Shown one piece after another: positions 44,970-53,770 of a DNA stretch of 64,000 bases. Below the pieces are notes generated by a model. It saw only the letters and a list, made by a program, of their open reading frames with translations. It had not been told where the DNA came from and did no database searches. Source of the DNA: Pelagomonas calceolata (taxonomy: Eukaryota; Sar; Pelagophyceae; Pelagomonadales; Pelagomonadaceae); assembly GCA_918797485.1 (NCBI GenBank), contig CAKKNE010000002.1:3314501-3378500 (forward strand). Reading direction: 5' to 3'. The translations under genes were made by a program, and so were the position numbers. How positions within the stretch are numbered: position 1 is the first letter of the stretch; every line of letters begins with the position of its first letter.

Positions 44970-46100
44970 TTACCGGAACGCGAAGCCGAACCCGGGCGAC
45001 GGCGGCGGCCGCCGCCGCGCCGTCTTCCACTCGCCCGCGGCCGCCCGGCGCGCGACGCGGTCGCCGCTGCCCGCGTTTGATGAAGACGGCGCCGACGGGG
45101 GCAGCCCCAGAATCCGCTCGAGCTCGCGCCGCCGGTCCTCGTCGAGGTCCAGCGCGTCGGGGAACTCGACCTGGACCCGCAGGAAGAGCCGCCCGCGCTT
45201 CCCCGGCGCGCCGCGCACGGGCATGCCCTCGCCCTCGACGCAGCGCAGCGCGCCGTGCTTCAATACATCGCCCTCCCGCGCCAGCTTCACGCGGAACGTC
45301 GACCCGTCGGGCCGCGCGACCTCGACCGACGGCCCCCCTCCTAATGCGTCGCCGAGGCTGATCCGCGCGTCCAGCAACAGATCGGCGCCCCGTCTTTTGT
45401 ACAAAGCGTGGGGCGCCTCGCGCAGCTCGAACTGGACGACGGCGTCGCCCGCCCTTGCTTTGACGACGTCGCCCTCGCCGACGCCCGGCGCGAGCTTGAC
45501 GCGGCACCTGACATTATTCTCGAGCGCCACGGACAGCGTCCGCCCCGTGAAGCAGTCGTCCAGCGACACGGTGATGGCGAAGCGCCGCGGCTGGGGCCGC
45601 CCGAAGCCGCCCATGCCGCCGAACGCGTCGCCGAAGGCGCTCCCGAAGCCCCCGAACATCTGCTCGAACATCTGCTGGGCCTGGGCGTTATTTCCACCTT
45701 GTGAAAATCCAGCGAAGGGGTTGCCCTGCGGCATGCCGCCCGGTGCACCGTCGACGCCGGCCTTGCCGAAGCGATCGTACTGCTTCCGCTTCGCCGGGTC
45801 GCTCAGCACCTCGCGCGCCTCGTTGAGCTTCTTGAACTCCTCGGGGTCGCCGCCCTTGTCCGGGTGGCACCGCAGCGACTTCCGCCGGTAGGCCTTGTCG
45901 ACGTCGCGCTGCGTGCACTTCGGGTCGAGACCGAGCGCGGCGTAGTAGCCGCCGTCGTCGCGCGCGCCGCCTCGTGGGATCTGCAGTGCTCGCCCTGGCC
46001 GCGTGGCGCCGCCTCGTGGGATCTGCAGTGGCCGCGTGGCCCTAGGCACGAGCGCCGCGACGCACGCGAGCAGCGCTGCGAGCCGCCGTAGCAGCAGCAT
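44970..46100 (-). CDS. Type II DnaJ (HSP40) co-chaperone with signal peptide
   Basis: 376 aa. The signal peptide (MLLLRRLAALLACVAALVPR) leads into a 14-residue in-frame duplication (PLQIPRGGATRPGR / ALQIPRGGARDDGG). The J domain is at about 50-115 (YYAALGLDPKCTQRDVDKAY, HPDKGGDPEEF, YDRFGKAGVDG) and includes the HPD motif that stimulates HSP70. A Gly/Phe-rich region follows. The C-terminal domains (FAITVSLDDCFTGRTLSVAL through RGRLFLRVQVEFPDAL) are the DnaJ beta-sandwiches, with no CxxCxGxG zinc module, hence DNAJB-like. An ER or plastid location is likely. The stop is 29 bp from the convergent AAA-WWE gene. Confidence 0.88.
   Translation of the reverse strand: MLLLRRLAALLACVAALVPRATRPLQIPRGGATRPGRALQIPRGGARDDGGYYAALGLDPKCTQRDVDKAYRRKSLRCHPDKGGDPEEFKKLNEAREVLSDPAKRKQYDRFGKAGVDGAPGGMPQGNPFAGFSQGGNNAQAQQMFEQMFGGFGSAFGDAFGGMGGFGRPQPRRFAITVSLDDCFTGRTLSVALENNVRCRVKLAPGVGEGDVVKARAGDAVVQFELREAPHALYKRRGADLLLDARISLGDALGGGPSVEVARPDGSTFRVKLAREGDVLKHGALRCVEGEGMPVRGAPGKRGRLFLRVQVEFPDALDLDEDRRRELERILGLPPSAPSSSNAGSGDRVARRAAAGEWKTARRRPPPSPGFGFAFR
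45962..46045. repeat. 42-bp in-frame tandem duplication in the DnaJ gene
   Basis: Units start at 45962 and 46004 and share GCGCCGCCTCGTGGGATCTG then CAGTG. Being 42 bp, the duplication adds 14 codons without a shift, in the part after the signal peptide. Confidence 0.8.
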
Positions 46101-46249
46101 GGTTGCTCAAGGACGGCGTGAAGCCGTCGCGACGTTTTGCAACGCGGTCTAGGGCGTGGTGTCGCACGCAGTCGCGTGTCAGTACCAGCTTTAGTTGTCC
46201 GTGCGGCCAAAGCTGCGCCGCGTGTCGTCCAATTTGCAATGGCATAATC

Positions 46250-46273
46250 ACTAGCGACCGGTGAGACACTAGC
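46250..46273 (-). repeat. Dispersed promoter palindrome, copy 14
   Basis: A 24-bp copy with one change (GACCGG core), 150 bp upstream of the DnaJ gene. Confidence 0.7.
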
Positions 46274-46302
46274 AACGCAGCGAGTCCTAGCAAGCCCCTT
46301 AC

Positions 46303-46953
46303 TCACGCGTCGTTGACCGTGGCCTCGTCGTCGTCGGCCACGAGCAGTCGGAGGGGAGGCGGCAGCTCGACGTCCGCGTACGCGCGCGCCGCGGCGTAGA
46401 GCTTGAAGAGGCGGCAGGACGCGTGCACGCGCACCTGGACGCACGCGTAGTAGTCCGCGCCGAAGCAGCGCCGCGTCAGCTCCGCGAGCGGCACGGCGAC
46501 GTACTGCCAGCCCTCGCCGACGACGAGCGGCAGGTCGCACGTGCAGCCGTCGACCTTGACGATGGAGCGGCGGTTCGAGAGGTTGAAGGTGTAGTACTTC
46601 TCGTTCCGATCGATCACGTTCAGGCGCAGCGCGAAGAACTTTGTGGAGACCTTGACGTATAATACAATATAGGGCTGGACGCAGCTCCGGCTCCGGAAAT
46701 TTAGGGAGGCGCCGGGCCCGCTCAGTTCGACGCAGGCCTGGTCCTGGAGCTGCTCGTCCTCTATGATCACACACGCGCCCGTCGGCGCGCCGGCGCGCCG
46801 TCTTTGCTCAAGATCGTCCTGGGCCGCGATGACCTCGGCGCAGTTGTCGATGTCCTCGTAGACGCCGCGCGGGAAGAGCGGCGTCACGTCGACGGGCGCC
46901 GGGTCGGCCGGCGTCCGCGCGGGGCTGCCCTGGGGGCTCTGGGTGGCCAGCAT
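46303..46953 (-). CDS. CFAP20-domain (BUG22-like) protein
   Basis: 216 aa. Residues about 85-200 match the CFAP20/BUG22 fold: VQPYIVLYVKVSTKFFALRL, IVKVDGCTCDLPLVVGEGWQ, then YVAVPLAELTRRCFGADYYA and VRVHASCRLFKLYAA, ending in YADVELPPPLRLL. CFAP20 proteins line axonemal microtubules and also occur in centrioles. The first 80 residues are an extra, mostly disordered N-terminal extension, so this is a CFAP20-domain paralogue rather than CFAP20 itself, which is shorter and more conserved. Divergent promoter with the uL10m gene (palindrome copy 47106). Confidence 0.78.
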   Translation of the reverse strand: MLATQSPQGSPARTPADPAPVDVTPLFPRGVYEDIDNCAEVIAAQDDLEQRRRAGAPTGACVIIEDEQLQDQACVELSGPGASLNFRSRSCVQPYIVLYVKVSTKFFALRLNVIDRNEKYYTFNLSNRRSIVKVDGCTCDLPLVVGEGWQYVAVPLAELTRRCFGADYYACVQVRVHASCRLFKLYAAARAYADVELPPPLRLLVADDDEATVNDA

Positions 46954-47480
46954 CTGCGTTAGGGCTGCCCCGCGGGAGTTCTTGCCCGCTAACGGGCGGG
47001 AGAGGCGGAGGTCCTACGTTAACCCACAACGCTTGGGACGCTGTCGATGCCAAAAAACGCCGTCAATAGCGTGGCGCTAAGCGGCGTTGCCACGCGTTGG
47101 TCCAAGCTAGCGGCCGTAAGGCACTAGGAATCTCAGCTGAGCCGCAAAGGTGTAAGTAGCGCAAGCGTAACTGCACGCATCGCTCGCAAGCAAACGACGC
47201 TGTCGCCGCAGCGCTTGCCGGACCGTGTGGCTGAAACACTGCCTGCACCACTGCATCCTGTGCCTCGCCGTGTCCGCAGTAGTAGTCGCGCACGCGCCGT
47301 CCGGGGATTAGAAACTAGCAACTGTGTCAGGATTCGGAGCCAAGTCGGACCTAAGAGACCCGGCGCCGGCCGTGGCGAGAATTTGCTTCCGCCGTTTCTG
47401 AGGACGAGAGCCGGCGCAGCGCCGCACGAAACGCCCGCAGCAAGCGGTGCGTCACCTCTCGAAACGCGCAGGTCCGACGC
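46954..47480. other. Divergent spacer CFAP20-like/uL10m-like
   Basis: A 527-bp bidirectional promoter with palindrome copy 15 at 47106-47128 and no supported ORF. Confidence 0.5.
47106..47128 (-). repeat. Dispersed promoter palindrome, copy 15
   Basis: A 23-bp copy with intact left end and core (GTAAGGCACTAG). It lies 153 bp upstream of the CFAP20-like gene. Confidence 0.65.
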
Positions 47481-48071
47481 ATGGCGGCCGCCGCGGCGCG
47501 GCTCCGCAAGGGCGCGCTCCTCGACGCCGCGCGGCGCGCGCTCCGCGAGCCCTCGCTCGTCGCCGTCGGCGCGCTGCTCAAGGCCGACGTGCCGGCCGTG
47601 CGCGCGGCGCGCGACGCCTACCGCGCGCGCGGCATCCGGGTGAAGAAGCTGCCGAACCGGCTGTGTCGGCTGGCCGTCGCGGACACGGACCGCGCCTTCC
47701 TCGCCGGGCTGTTCGCCGGCGATCTGGTCGTGCTCCACCCCACCGAGGCGTCGTCGGACGCGGGCGCCCAGGCGCGGGACCTGCTCGCGGCGACGAAGGA
47801 CGCCGGCAACGTCAAGCTCCTGGGCGGCGCGCTCGACGGCGCGGCGCTCTACGCGGCGGACTTCGAGCGGCTCCGCGACGCGCCGTCCCTGCACGAGCTG
47901 CGCGCTTCCGTCGCGCGGGCCGTCCGCGAGCCGGCGGCGCGGGCGGCGCGCGCGCTCCGGCAACCCTCCGTCTCGACGGGGCGTCTGGCCAAGGCGCAGG
48001 CGGCGAAGGTCGGGCGCGGCGTGCGGGCGCGTTTTGACGGGCTCGGCGGGGACGACGGGAGTGGTGGCTAA
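47481..48071 (+). CDS. Ribosomal protein uL10-like, probably mitochondrial
   Basis: 196 aa. The layout matches organellar uL10: N-terminal helix and strand (LVAVGALLKADVPAVRAARD), then GIRVKKLPNRLCRLAVADTD with the rRNA-binding K-x-x-N-R, AFLAGLFAGDLVVLHP and the strand KLLGGALDGAALYAADF. uL10 forms the base of the stalk that recruits translational GTPases. The basic, Ala/Arg-rich N-terminus could be a mitochondrial presequence. The C-terminal 40 residues (GRLAKAQAAKVGRGVRARFD) are an added basic tail. It is a divergent match, so moderate confidence. Confidence 0.6.
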   Translation: MAAAAARLRKGALLDAARRALREPSLVAVGALLKADVPAVRAARDAYRARGIRVKKLPNRLCRLAVADTDRAFLAGLFAGDLVVLHPTEASSDAGAQARDLLAATKDAGNVKLLGGALDGAALYAADFERLRDAPSLHELRASVARAVREPAARAARALRQPSVSTGRLAKAQAAKVGRGVRARFDGLGGDDGSGG

Positions 48072-48099
48072 TAGAGAACACATTTAACGAAGGGGATAG

Positions 48100-49577
48100 C
48101 TAGAGCGCGTCCGCCGTGAACGCGTTGATCATGCGCAGCGCGGCCGCGGGCTGGTCCATCGGCACCATGTGGCCCGCGTCGAGGACGCGCAGGAAGCTGA
48201 GCGGGCCGCTCGTGCGCAGCTCGCCGGCCTTCTTGGCCCCGGCGGGCCAGTCGGCGACGGCCGCGGCGCGGAACGCACCCTGGCCGGGCCACGGCAGGGC
48301 CAGGGTCCAGGCCTGGTTGCCGAGCCAGTTGCATATGTAGTCCTGGTCGCCCGCGTAGATCAGAATGCGCACGCCCGCGCCCAGTAGTTCCGGCAGGAGC
48401 TGCTGGTAGTTCTTGATGTAGTCGCCGGACAGCTCGAAGCGGATCGTCACGCTCTTCGAGCAGTCGGCCCAGCGGCCCTTCACGCCCAGGGCCGCGCGCA
48501 CGTCGTCGCGCTGCAGGTACTTCTTCACGTTGGAGAAGTCGTAGCAGAGCGGCGGCACCGCGCACTTGGCGCGCATGTCGTAGGGATTCATGCCCGTGAG
48601 CGTGTAGGGGATCTCGAGCGACATCTCGCAGAGCTCCAGCGCCGGTAAGCACGTGGCGGTCGTGTTCTGGCACGCGCGGATGCCGGCGATGCACGCAGGC
48701 GTCGCGGCGGCCATCACGGCGTGCTCCGCCTTGCCGACGGCGGCCTTGTGGCCGTTCGTGCTTATGATCATGTCCTTGTAGTACGCGAACCTGTGTGGAA
48801 ATCAAAATTTTACGGCGCGTTCGTGCTGAATCATCGCGTCGTCCTCCACGCCATCGACGCGACGCCTGCTCGATGGTTCCTCACCGCTCGACCGAGCCAG
48901 GACGGCCGCGTCATCGCCGAGAAATGACTTAGTGAAGAATTGTCGGGTGCACCCGACGCACTGGTTGATTTCCACACAGACGAGAACTGTATCTCAGGGT
49001 CCGTCAAGCCGTTGCCGATGGCCAGGCCCTTCAGGTTCTTTCGGAGCGTGCCGTTGCGGAAGAGACCCGAGGAAACCGCCGGCACGTAGTGGCCCGCGTA
49101 GGACTCGCCCGTGACGTAGAGGTCGTGATTGCTGAACTTGCCGTGAATCCGGAACCACTGGACGAGAAAATCGACCATGTCCCGGGCGACGCCGGCCTCG
49201 GTCGAGTCCTTGGCGCCGTAGGAGAAGCCCGTGCCGGCGGGCTGGTCCACGTAGATGAGCGTCGCGTTGCGATTCCACGAGTAGGGGTTCAGCTTCGTGG
49301 CCGTGCCGTCCGCGTTGACTTTGCACGGGCCGTTCTCTCCGAAAAGAGCCACCGCCGACGAGCAGCCCGGCCCGCCCGTCATCCACAGGATCACGGGGTC
49401 CGTGGCCGGGTCGTTGCGGGACTCGAAGGCCCAGTAAAAAAGATGTTTCGCGCCCGTCGACAGATCAATATAGCCGCTGGACTGCTTGACGCCGGGGTCG
49501 CAGAGGCCGGCGGCCTGCGGCTTGTTGAACGCGGCCGCGCCGTGCGCCAGGCAGAGGAGTGCGGCGAGGCTGCGCAT
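48100..49577 (-). CDS. Serine carboxypeptidase (S10 family), secreted, with an introner
   Basis: Two exons, 49577-48988 and 48790-48100, give 426 aa; ATG 49577 opens a signal peptide (MRSLAALLCLAHGAAAFNKP). The S10 alpha/beta-hydrolase triad is complete: Ser in TGESYAGHYVPA, Asp in YAGDQDYICNWLGN, His in LDAGHMVPMDQP. The oxyanion region WMTGGPGCSSAVALFGENGP is also present. It releases C-terminal residues in the vacuole or outside the cell. Splicing across the introner joins DPEIQ to FAYYKDMIIS in frame. The stop is 28 bp from the convergent uL10-like gene. Confidence 0.9.
48791..48979 (+). mobile_element. Introner C (189 bp), antisense to its host gene
   Basis: The ends CTGTGTGGAAATCAAA and TTGATTTCCACACAG form a perfect 15-bp inverted repeat. 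Flanks are ACGCGAAC (48783-48790) and ACGAGAAC (48980-48987), a 7/8 duplication. On the gene (minus) strand, the duplication begins with GT (48987), and the terminal CAG at 48791 is the acceptor. The interior (ATCGCCGAGAAATGACTTAG, then TGAAGAATT) matches introner A in the same plus-strand direction, although the host gene here runs minus. Confidence 0.9.
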
Positions 49578-49893
49578 TGCTTTTATGCTTGCGGTAAACT
49601 TGCTCTGCGTCTTATACATTACAGCTTTTGCTGCCTCGTTTCACGTCTCTCTTGCTTGCTAGTGTCTTACAAACCGCTAGCTATTAAAGTCCCAACGTCT
49701 GCGGTGGACGCCGTGAGGCGCTGCTGCGCTGCTACGCGCGTTTCTACGCGCTTGCGCAGCGCCGCAGCAACCGCTGAGCACAGCTATACCAGCCTGCGCG
49801 GCCGCCGCGCGCCGCTTCGCCATAGAGCTTGAGCAAATTTATAAGCTTACTTCATCCCGCCTGGCGAGTTTAGCGCCGAGCCACCACCAAAGC
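49578..49893. other. Divergent spacer carboxypeptidase/2-TM ORF
   Basis: A 316-bp bidirectional promoter with palindrome copy 16 (49658-49681). Beyond it there is only a palindromic GCGCAGCG-rich patch (49738-49762). Confidence 0.5.
49658..49681 (+). repeat. Dispersed promoter palindrome, copy 16
   Basis: Complete 24-bp copy with AAACC in the centre, 81 bp upstream of the carboxypeptidase start. Confidence 0.75.
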
Positions 49894-50382
49894 ATGCCGA
49901 CTCAAGGCCCGTCGCCGCCGCAAGGACAGGCGACCGGGTGGTGGCCCATGCCTTTCAGTTTTGAGACGTTCGCCTGGGCCGTCTCTGCGCTTTTTCAACT
50001 CCTGACCGTCTGCGCATACCTCCTTTCGTTCCCCGACGTCGACGGCGTCGACGACCAGCTTCCGGACATGCCGGAAGTCATCCAGGACAGCGCCATCGAG
50101 ATGAAAATCACGTACAGTGGTATCATCTTCGTCTTCGGCTTCTACACGCAGGTCGTCGTCGTAAAGCAGCGTTGGAATTGGTGGAGAAAGAAGATGGAGG
50201 AGCACAAGTTCTCGAGCTGCGGATCATCATTTAATGACCACAAACCACCACACCCTTATTTCAACCGGCACCACACCCTTATTTCAACCGACCTGGACGT
50301 GCCACCGCGCAACTGGGACAAGGCATCCCCTAAGATGGCGAAGAATTTCGGCAGACCACTTCGTTCACGTGCGGCGCAATGA
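49894..50382 (+). CDS. Two-helix membrane protein, 3' end uncertain
   Basis: The first 105 residues look like a real protein: a Pro/Gln start, a membrane helix (FAWAVSALFQLLTVCAYLL), an acidic loop (PDVDGVDDQLPDMPEVIQD), a second helix (YSGIIFVFGFYTQVVVVKQR) and a basic end (WNWWRKKMEEHK). After about 50205 the sequence turns into a short tandem repeat (CCACACCCTTATTTCAACCG twice, 50253-50301) and loses protein character. The true 3' end, or a splice to downstream exons, lies around here. It could be a small stand-alone protein or the first exon of the SET gene that follows. Family not recognised. Confidence 0.5.
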   Translation: MPTQGPSPPQGQATGWWPMPFSFETFAWAVSALFQLLTVCAYLLSFPDVDGVDDQLPDMPEVIQDSAIEMKITYSGIIFVFGFYTQVVVVKQRWNWWRKKMEEHKFSSCGSSFNDHKPPHPYFNRHHTLISTDLDVPPRNWDKASPKMAKNFGRPLRSRAAQ

Positions 50383-51036
50383 CGCCATCTACGACTGGCA
50401 ATCGCTCGCGGGCGGGCTCGACATAACAGGCATCATCGACGAGTCGTTTGCTACCTTAGATGACGATACGGCTGCTTTGTGTCGCGCCGGTCGCTTCGGT
50501 GCTGCTGGCGAGACGACGTTCGTGCTAGAGAACAGTACAGTGCTGCAGTTCACAGCCCCTGATCCATGCCTCAAGGCCTTATTTGCTGCTAGCGAAAGGC
50601 GAAGGCGTGGTGGCGTCGACGCGTCGAGGCGTCGATGGCGTACGCGTCGACGCCATCGACGGCGTCGTGCTGCGGGCGCGAGGGCGGCTTCGGGAGGCTC
50701 GTGATCGACCCCTGGCCGGGCCTCGGCGAGGAGCCGCACGGGAGCCCCCTGATGGCCATCAACGACTGTCGCGCGAACCCGTTCCTCAATTTGACAAGGA
50801 AATATGAGTTGGAGAACTGCGCCTTCGTCAACGCGTACGTGCGGGGCTTCGCGCACGTCTTCGTCGTCGCCACGCGCGACATCGTCGCCGGCCAGGAGCT
50901 CCTGATCGACTACAAGGAGAGCTACTGGAAAGAGCGGGCCGTCATGGAGCGCTACATGGGGCCGTTCCGCGCGGCGCACCAGCCCGTGGAGCTCGACCGG
51001 CTCCGCGCCGCGCTCGTGCAGCGGCGCGGCGAGTAA
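50234..51036 (+). CDS. SET-domain protein, gene structure unresolved
   Basis: Two frames carry protein-like sequence. Up to about 50590 (frame of 50234) it reads VHVRRNDAIYDWQSLAGG, then FVLENSTVLQFTAPDPCLKA. From about 50665 to 51036 the next frame reads a SET C-terminal half: LMAINDCRANPFLN, ENCAFVNAYVRGFAHVFVVA, TRDIVAGQELLIDYKESYW. The conserved N-H/D-C-R position and the catalytic Tyr region (IDYKESYW) are seen; the cofactor-binding start is in the earlier frame. The two frames must be joined by an intron or frame change between 50590 and 50665, a GTCGACG/CGTCGAC-rich palindromic patch. A lysine methyltransferase role is inferred. Confidence 0.55.
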
Positions 51037-51159
51037 CCCACAGGTGTTAGGGGCGAGGGCAGGGCAAGGGGGTTCCCCGCCTCGGACGGCTGCGAGGCTC
51101 CGCGCCGCGCTCGTCCAGCGCCGGGGTAACTCACAGTAGCTTAGGCGGGAGGGGTCACC

Positions 51160-52179
51160 CTAGGCGGACGGCTGCGACGCCTTGGGCGTGACCTCGTGGT
51201 TCAGGACCGTGTGCACGTAGAGCTCGTCCTTCGGGTGGTCCTTCTCGCCCTCCTCGAAGCAGTACGACGAGGCGATGGCCAGCTTCGAGCCGTCGGTGTT
51301 GAAGGCCAGCGCCGCGACCGACGTCGGGAAGGGCTGGAGCTGCGCGAGGCGCTTCTTGTGCGCGCCGTCCCAGAGGCTGACGCCGCCGTCGCTCCCGCCC
51401 GTCGCGAACGTCCCCAAGAGCGGGTGGAAGGCGATGGCGTTGACCGGGTAGACGACCTTGCCCGCGCGATGGCACTTGAACGCGTACTTGCGCGCTTGGT
51501 CGCCGTCGGCGAAGTACTCGACGCTCACCCTGCCCTCGATGCTCGAGAGGGCGTAGCCCGTGGCGTCGGGGAAGCACTTGAGGCAGCGCGTCTGGTGCTT
51601 CAGGGAGGACTCGCGGTGCTGGAGCGGCGTGCTCAAGTTGCGCGCGTCGAAGAGGACGACGTGCCTGTCACTCGTACCGACGACGAGCTTCGTGTCCGCC
51701 GCGCCGAAGGCCAGGTCCAGCGCGAAGACCTTTCCCGGCACCTCGGCCGTCGCGACCCGACCATTCGACGCGCGCGGGTCCCAGCCCCCCACGGTCCGGT
51801 CCCACGACCCGCTGAAGACGACGTTGTGCTGCGCGTCGTACTTCAGGCAGCGGACGCCGGCGTCGTGGGCGCCCAGCGCCGCGGCCTGGCCCCCCTGGAG
51901 CGCGCCGTCGACGCGCGCGACGCGCACGCTGCCGTCGACGCAGCCGACGACGGCCGTCGCGTCGTCGCCGGCGAACGTCGCCGCGAGGCAGGCCGTCGGC
52001 TGCGTCGCCGCGGCGACGAGCGGCCGGTCCCGGTTCAAATCGTAGCGCCGGACCGTCGCGTCCCAGGACGCCGCGAGGAGCACGTCCGGGCTTGTCGGGC
52101 TGAACTCGACGCTCGAGATGCCGTCCTCGGGCGGGTCCGCGAGGTTGAGTAAGGGCTGCGGGGCTACGAGATTGGCCAT
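51160..52179 (-). CDS. BUB3: Spindle-checkpoint/kinetochore WD40 protein BUB3
   Basis: 339 aa, one seven-blade WD40 propeller, the usual BUB3 length. Characteristic blocks: ISSVEFSPTSPDVLLAASWD near the start, HNVVFSGSWDRTVGGWDPR, LSSIEGRVSVEYF with RKYAFKCHR, VYPVNAIAFHPLLGTFATGG and the C-terminal LAIASSYCFEEGEKDH with ELYVHTVL. The RKYAFKCHR and NAIAFHP motifs separate BUB3 from RAE1. BUB3 brings BUB1/BUBR1 to phosphorylated KNL1 at kinetochores. Two palindrome copies (52358, 52412) lie upstream. No introns. Confidence 0.9.
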   Translation of the reverse strand: MANLVAPQPLLNLADPPEDGISSVEFSPTSPDVLLAASWDATVRRYDLNRDRPLVAAATQPTACLAATFAGDDATAVVGCVDGSVRVARVDGALQGGQAAALGAHDAGVRCLKYDAQHNVVFSGSWDRTVGGWDPRASNGRVATAEVPGKVFALDLAFGAADTKLVVGTSDRHVVLFDARNLSTPLQHRESSLKHQTRCLKCFPDATGYALSSIEGRVSVEYFADGDQARKYAFKCHRAGKVVYPVNAIAFHPLLGTFATGGSDGGVSLWDGAHKKRLAQLQPFPTSVAALAFNTDGSKLAIASSYCFEEGEKDHPKDELYVHTVLNHEVTPKASQPSA

Positions 52180-52357
52180 GCCGATTTGTTTCTTTTTTGT
52201 GGTGACCGGCGACGGCGGCGCGCGGTCCTCGGCAGCGCCCAGCGCTTTGAGCGCCCGCTAGCGTGCGGCGGCTGGCCCTGCGAGCTGCAGATTCACGCGA
52301 GGAGAGCAGCGCTGCCAGTGGCGCAACCTGCTTGTCTCGAGATGCTTGCTTGTGCTT

Positions 52358-52381
52358 GCTAGTGTCTTACAGGCCGCTAGC
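52358..52381 (+). repeat. Dispersed promoter palindrome, copy 17
   Basis: Matches the consensus exactly across all 24 bp. It is 179 bp upstream of BUB3. Confidence 0.8.
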
Positions 52382-52411
52382 CACGCGAAGCCTAAACGCG
52401 CGGGGAGATTA

Positions 52412-52437
52412 ACTAGCGTATCGAGTAACACACTAGC
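52412..52437 (-). repeat. Dispersed promoter palindrome, copy 18
   Basis: A 26-bp TGTGTTAC-type copy facing the opposite way from copy 17. Confidence 0.7.
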
Positions 52438-52537
52438 ACTATTCACTCAGCCGCAAAACGCACGTAAAACCTCCGAAACCAATGATTTGGAGCCAAGCGG
52501 GCGTTAAGAAGCTAAGTGAGTTCATCGAAATGCTCAG

Positions 52538-53353
52538 TTACATGTCAAAGTTCGCGCAGAGCCCGATCGTCGGCGAGATCGGGCGGTGTTCGAGGATCTC
52601 CATCGCGTGAACCTGGAGTTCGCGCTTGCGGTCGTCGCGGTACAATATTATACCGCGAGCGCGGTCGTTCAGCCACACCTCGTCGTCGAAGTCGATGCCG
52701 AGCCAGCTGTGGGGGTGGACTCGGTGATGCGCGAGCGCGTCGCGGCGGGTCAGGAACCGCTCGGCGCAGCACGGGTTCGCGCAGAGCCGCGGCGCGAAGA
52801 GCCGGCGCGGCAGCACGCCGGCGCGGACGTCGCGGCGGAGCGCGCGCTCGGCGCTCAACCGGTGGCGGTAGACGTCGCGCCACGACGCCACCGCCCCCGC
52901 GACCTCGTATGGCCAGCGCGCCGCCACCCGGCGCCGCCAGTCGCCGTCGTGCCGGGCGGCGTTCTTCCAGGCCGCCGCCACGCCGGCGGCGCGCAGCGCG
53001 CGCTTGGCGCTGAGGAAGCCGGCGACGTGGCGCACGCAGTCCTCGGGCAGCGCGACCGTCTGGTCCGGCCGGCGCACGACCGCGCAGCGCGCGTCGTAGC
53101 CTGCCGGGACGTCGGCCTCGGAGCCGTTGTCGAACAGGAGCCGGACGGAGTCGCCGTCGTGGGACCGCACCGTCGCGTCCACGCCCTTGCGCCCGTCGCG
53201 GCGCCGGAGGACGCGCACCGCCTCGCCGGCTGCCCAGGCGCGCGGCGCGAAGGTGGTGGGGGGCGGCGGCGGCGGGCGGCGTGGTTGCTTTGTTTTTTTA
53301 TTCGAAGCTGTGGGGCGGCTCATTGGTGGTCGTAATGCTCTCCTTGGGTTCAA
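52538..53353 (-). CDS. F-box protein with SH3/Tudor-like and C2H2-like segments
   Basis: 271 aa. A small beta domain (about 40-90; GEAVRVLRRRDGRKGVDATV, VRLLFDNGSEADVP) resembles Tudor/SH3-like barrels. An F-box follows (about 100-150; ALPEDCVRHVAGFLSAKRAL, then WRRRVAARWPYE and SWRDVYRHRL, as in F-box proteins of the WRxxY type). Near the C-terminus CANPCCAERFLTRRDALAHH with a second H resembles a C2H2 zinc finger. It is likely an SCF adaptor. Met 11 (53323) is an alternative start. Confidence 0.68.
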   Translation of the reverse strand: MNPRRALRPPMSRPTASNKKTKQPRRPPPPPPTTFAPRAWAAGEAVRVLRRRDGRKGVDATVRSHDGDSVRLLFDNGSEADVPAGYDARCAVVRRPDQTVALPEDCVRHVAGFLSAKRALRAAGVAAAWKNAARHDGDWRRRVAARWPYEVAGAVASWRDVYRHRLSAERALRRDVRAGVLPRRLFAPRLCANPCCAERFLTRRDALAHHRVHPHSWLGIDFDDEVWLNDRARGIILYRDDRKRELQVHAMEILEHRPISPTIGLCANFDM

Positions 53354-53770
53354 GCTCTTCTCTTTATTGGTTTCTTTAGCTGATGAGTGTGTTCAGGGCC
53401 TTGACCGGCGTCGAGGGGCCGCGGCGCCGCGCGGCTGCAACCGGTAAAAGGTATCGTAAGTACCTTATTGTACCTTATACCTACACGGTAGCCCGGCGCT
53501 TGCAGCCAGCTGCGACGAAACCCGGGCGGAAGCCTCGCACCGGCTCGCGGAAGTCCACTAGCGCGTATATATATGCGTTTGGCAAATTGCGGGTTTGCGC
53601 ATTGCACCACGATTTTTGCGAGCATAGAGTTCACAAAGCGCAGCCCTCGGCAGCCCGGTCTGCCCCGTTTTACCTTTCGTCACTTCTCCAAGCGCCAGCG
53701 CGTGCGCAGCCGCGAGAACCAGCGCAAGCTGCGGCAGCAGAGGCAAAAAGCCAAAGTCTAGCACAGACAC
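53354..53770. other. Spacer upstream of the RGG protein gene
   Basis: A 417-bp region. It contains a short stem (AAGGTA...TACCTT, 53448-53466) and a TATA-like run (gtatatatatgcg, 53563-53575). Small ORF 53573-53761 is open but unsupported. Confidence 0.4.

Larger units (their letters stand above)
52180..52537. other. 5' region of BUB3
   Basis: A 358-bp spacer with two palindrome copies of different subtype 30 bp apart (52358-52381 and 52412-52437), the only such pair in the window. Confidence 0.6.

Noticed and set aside
53573-53761. 62-aa plus ORF before the RGG gene
   Set aside because: Basic C-terminus is suggestive but there is no homology I recognise; it may be leader.
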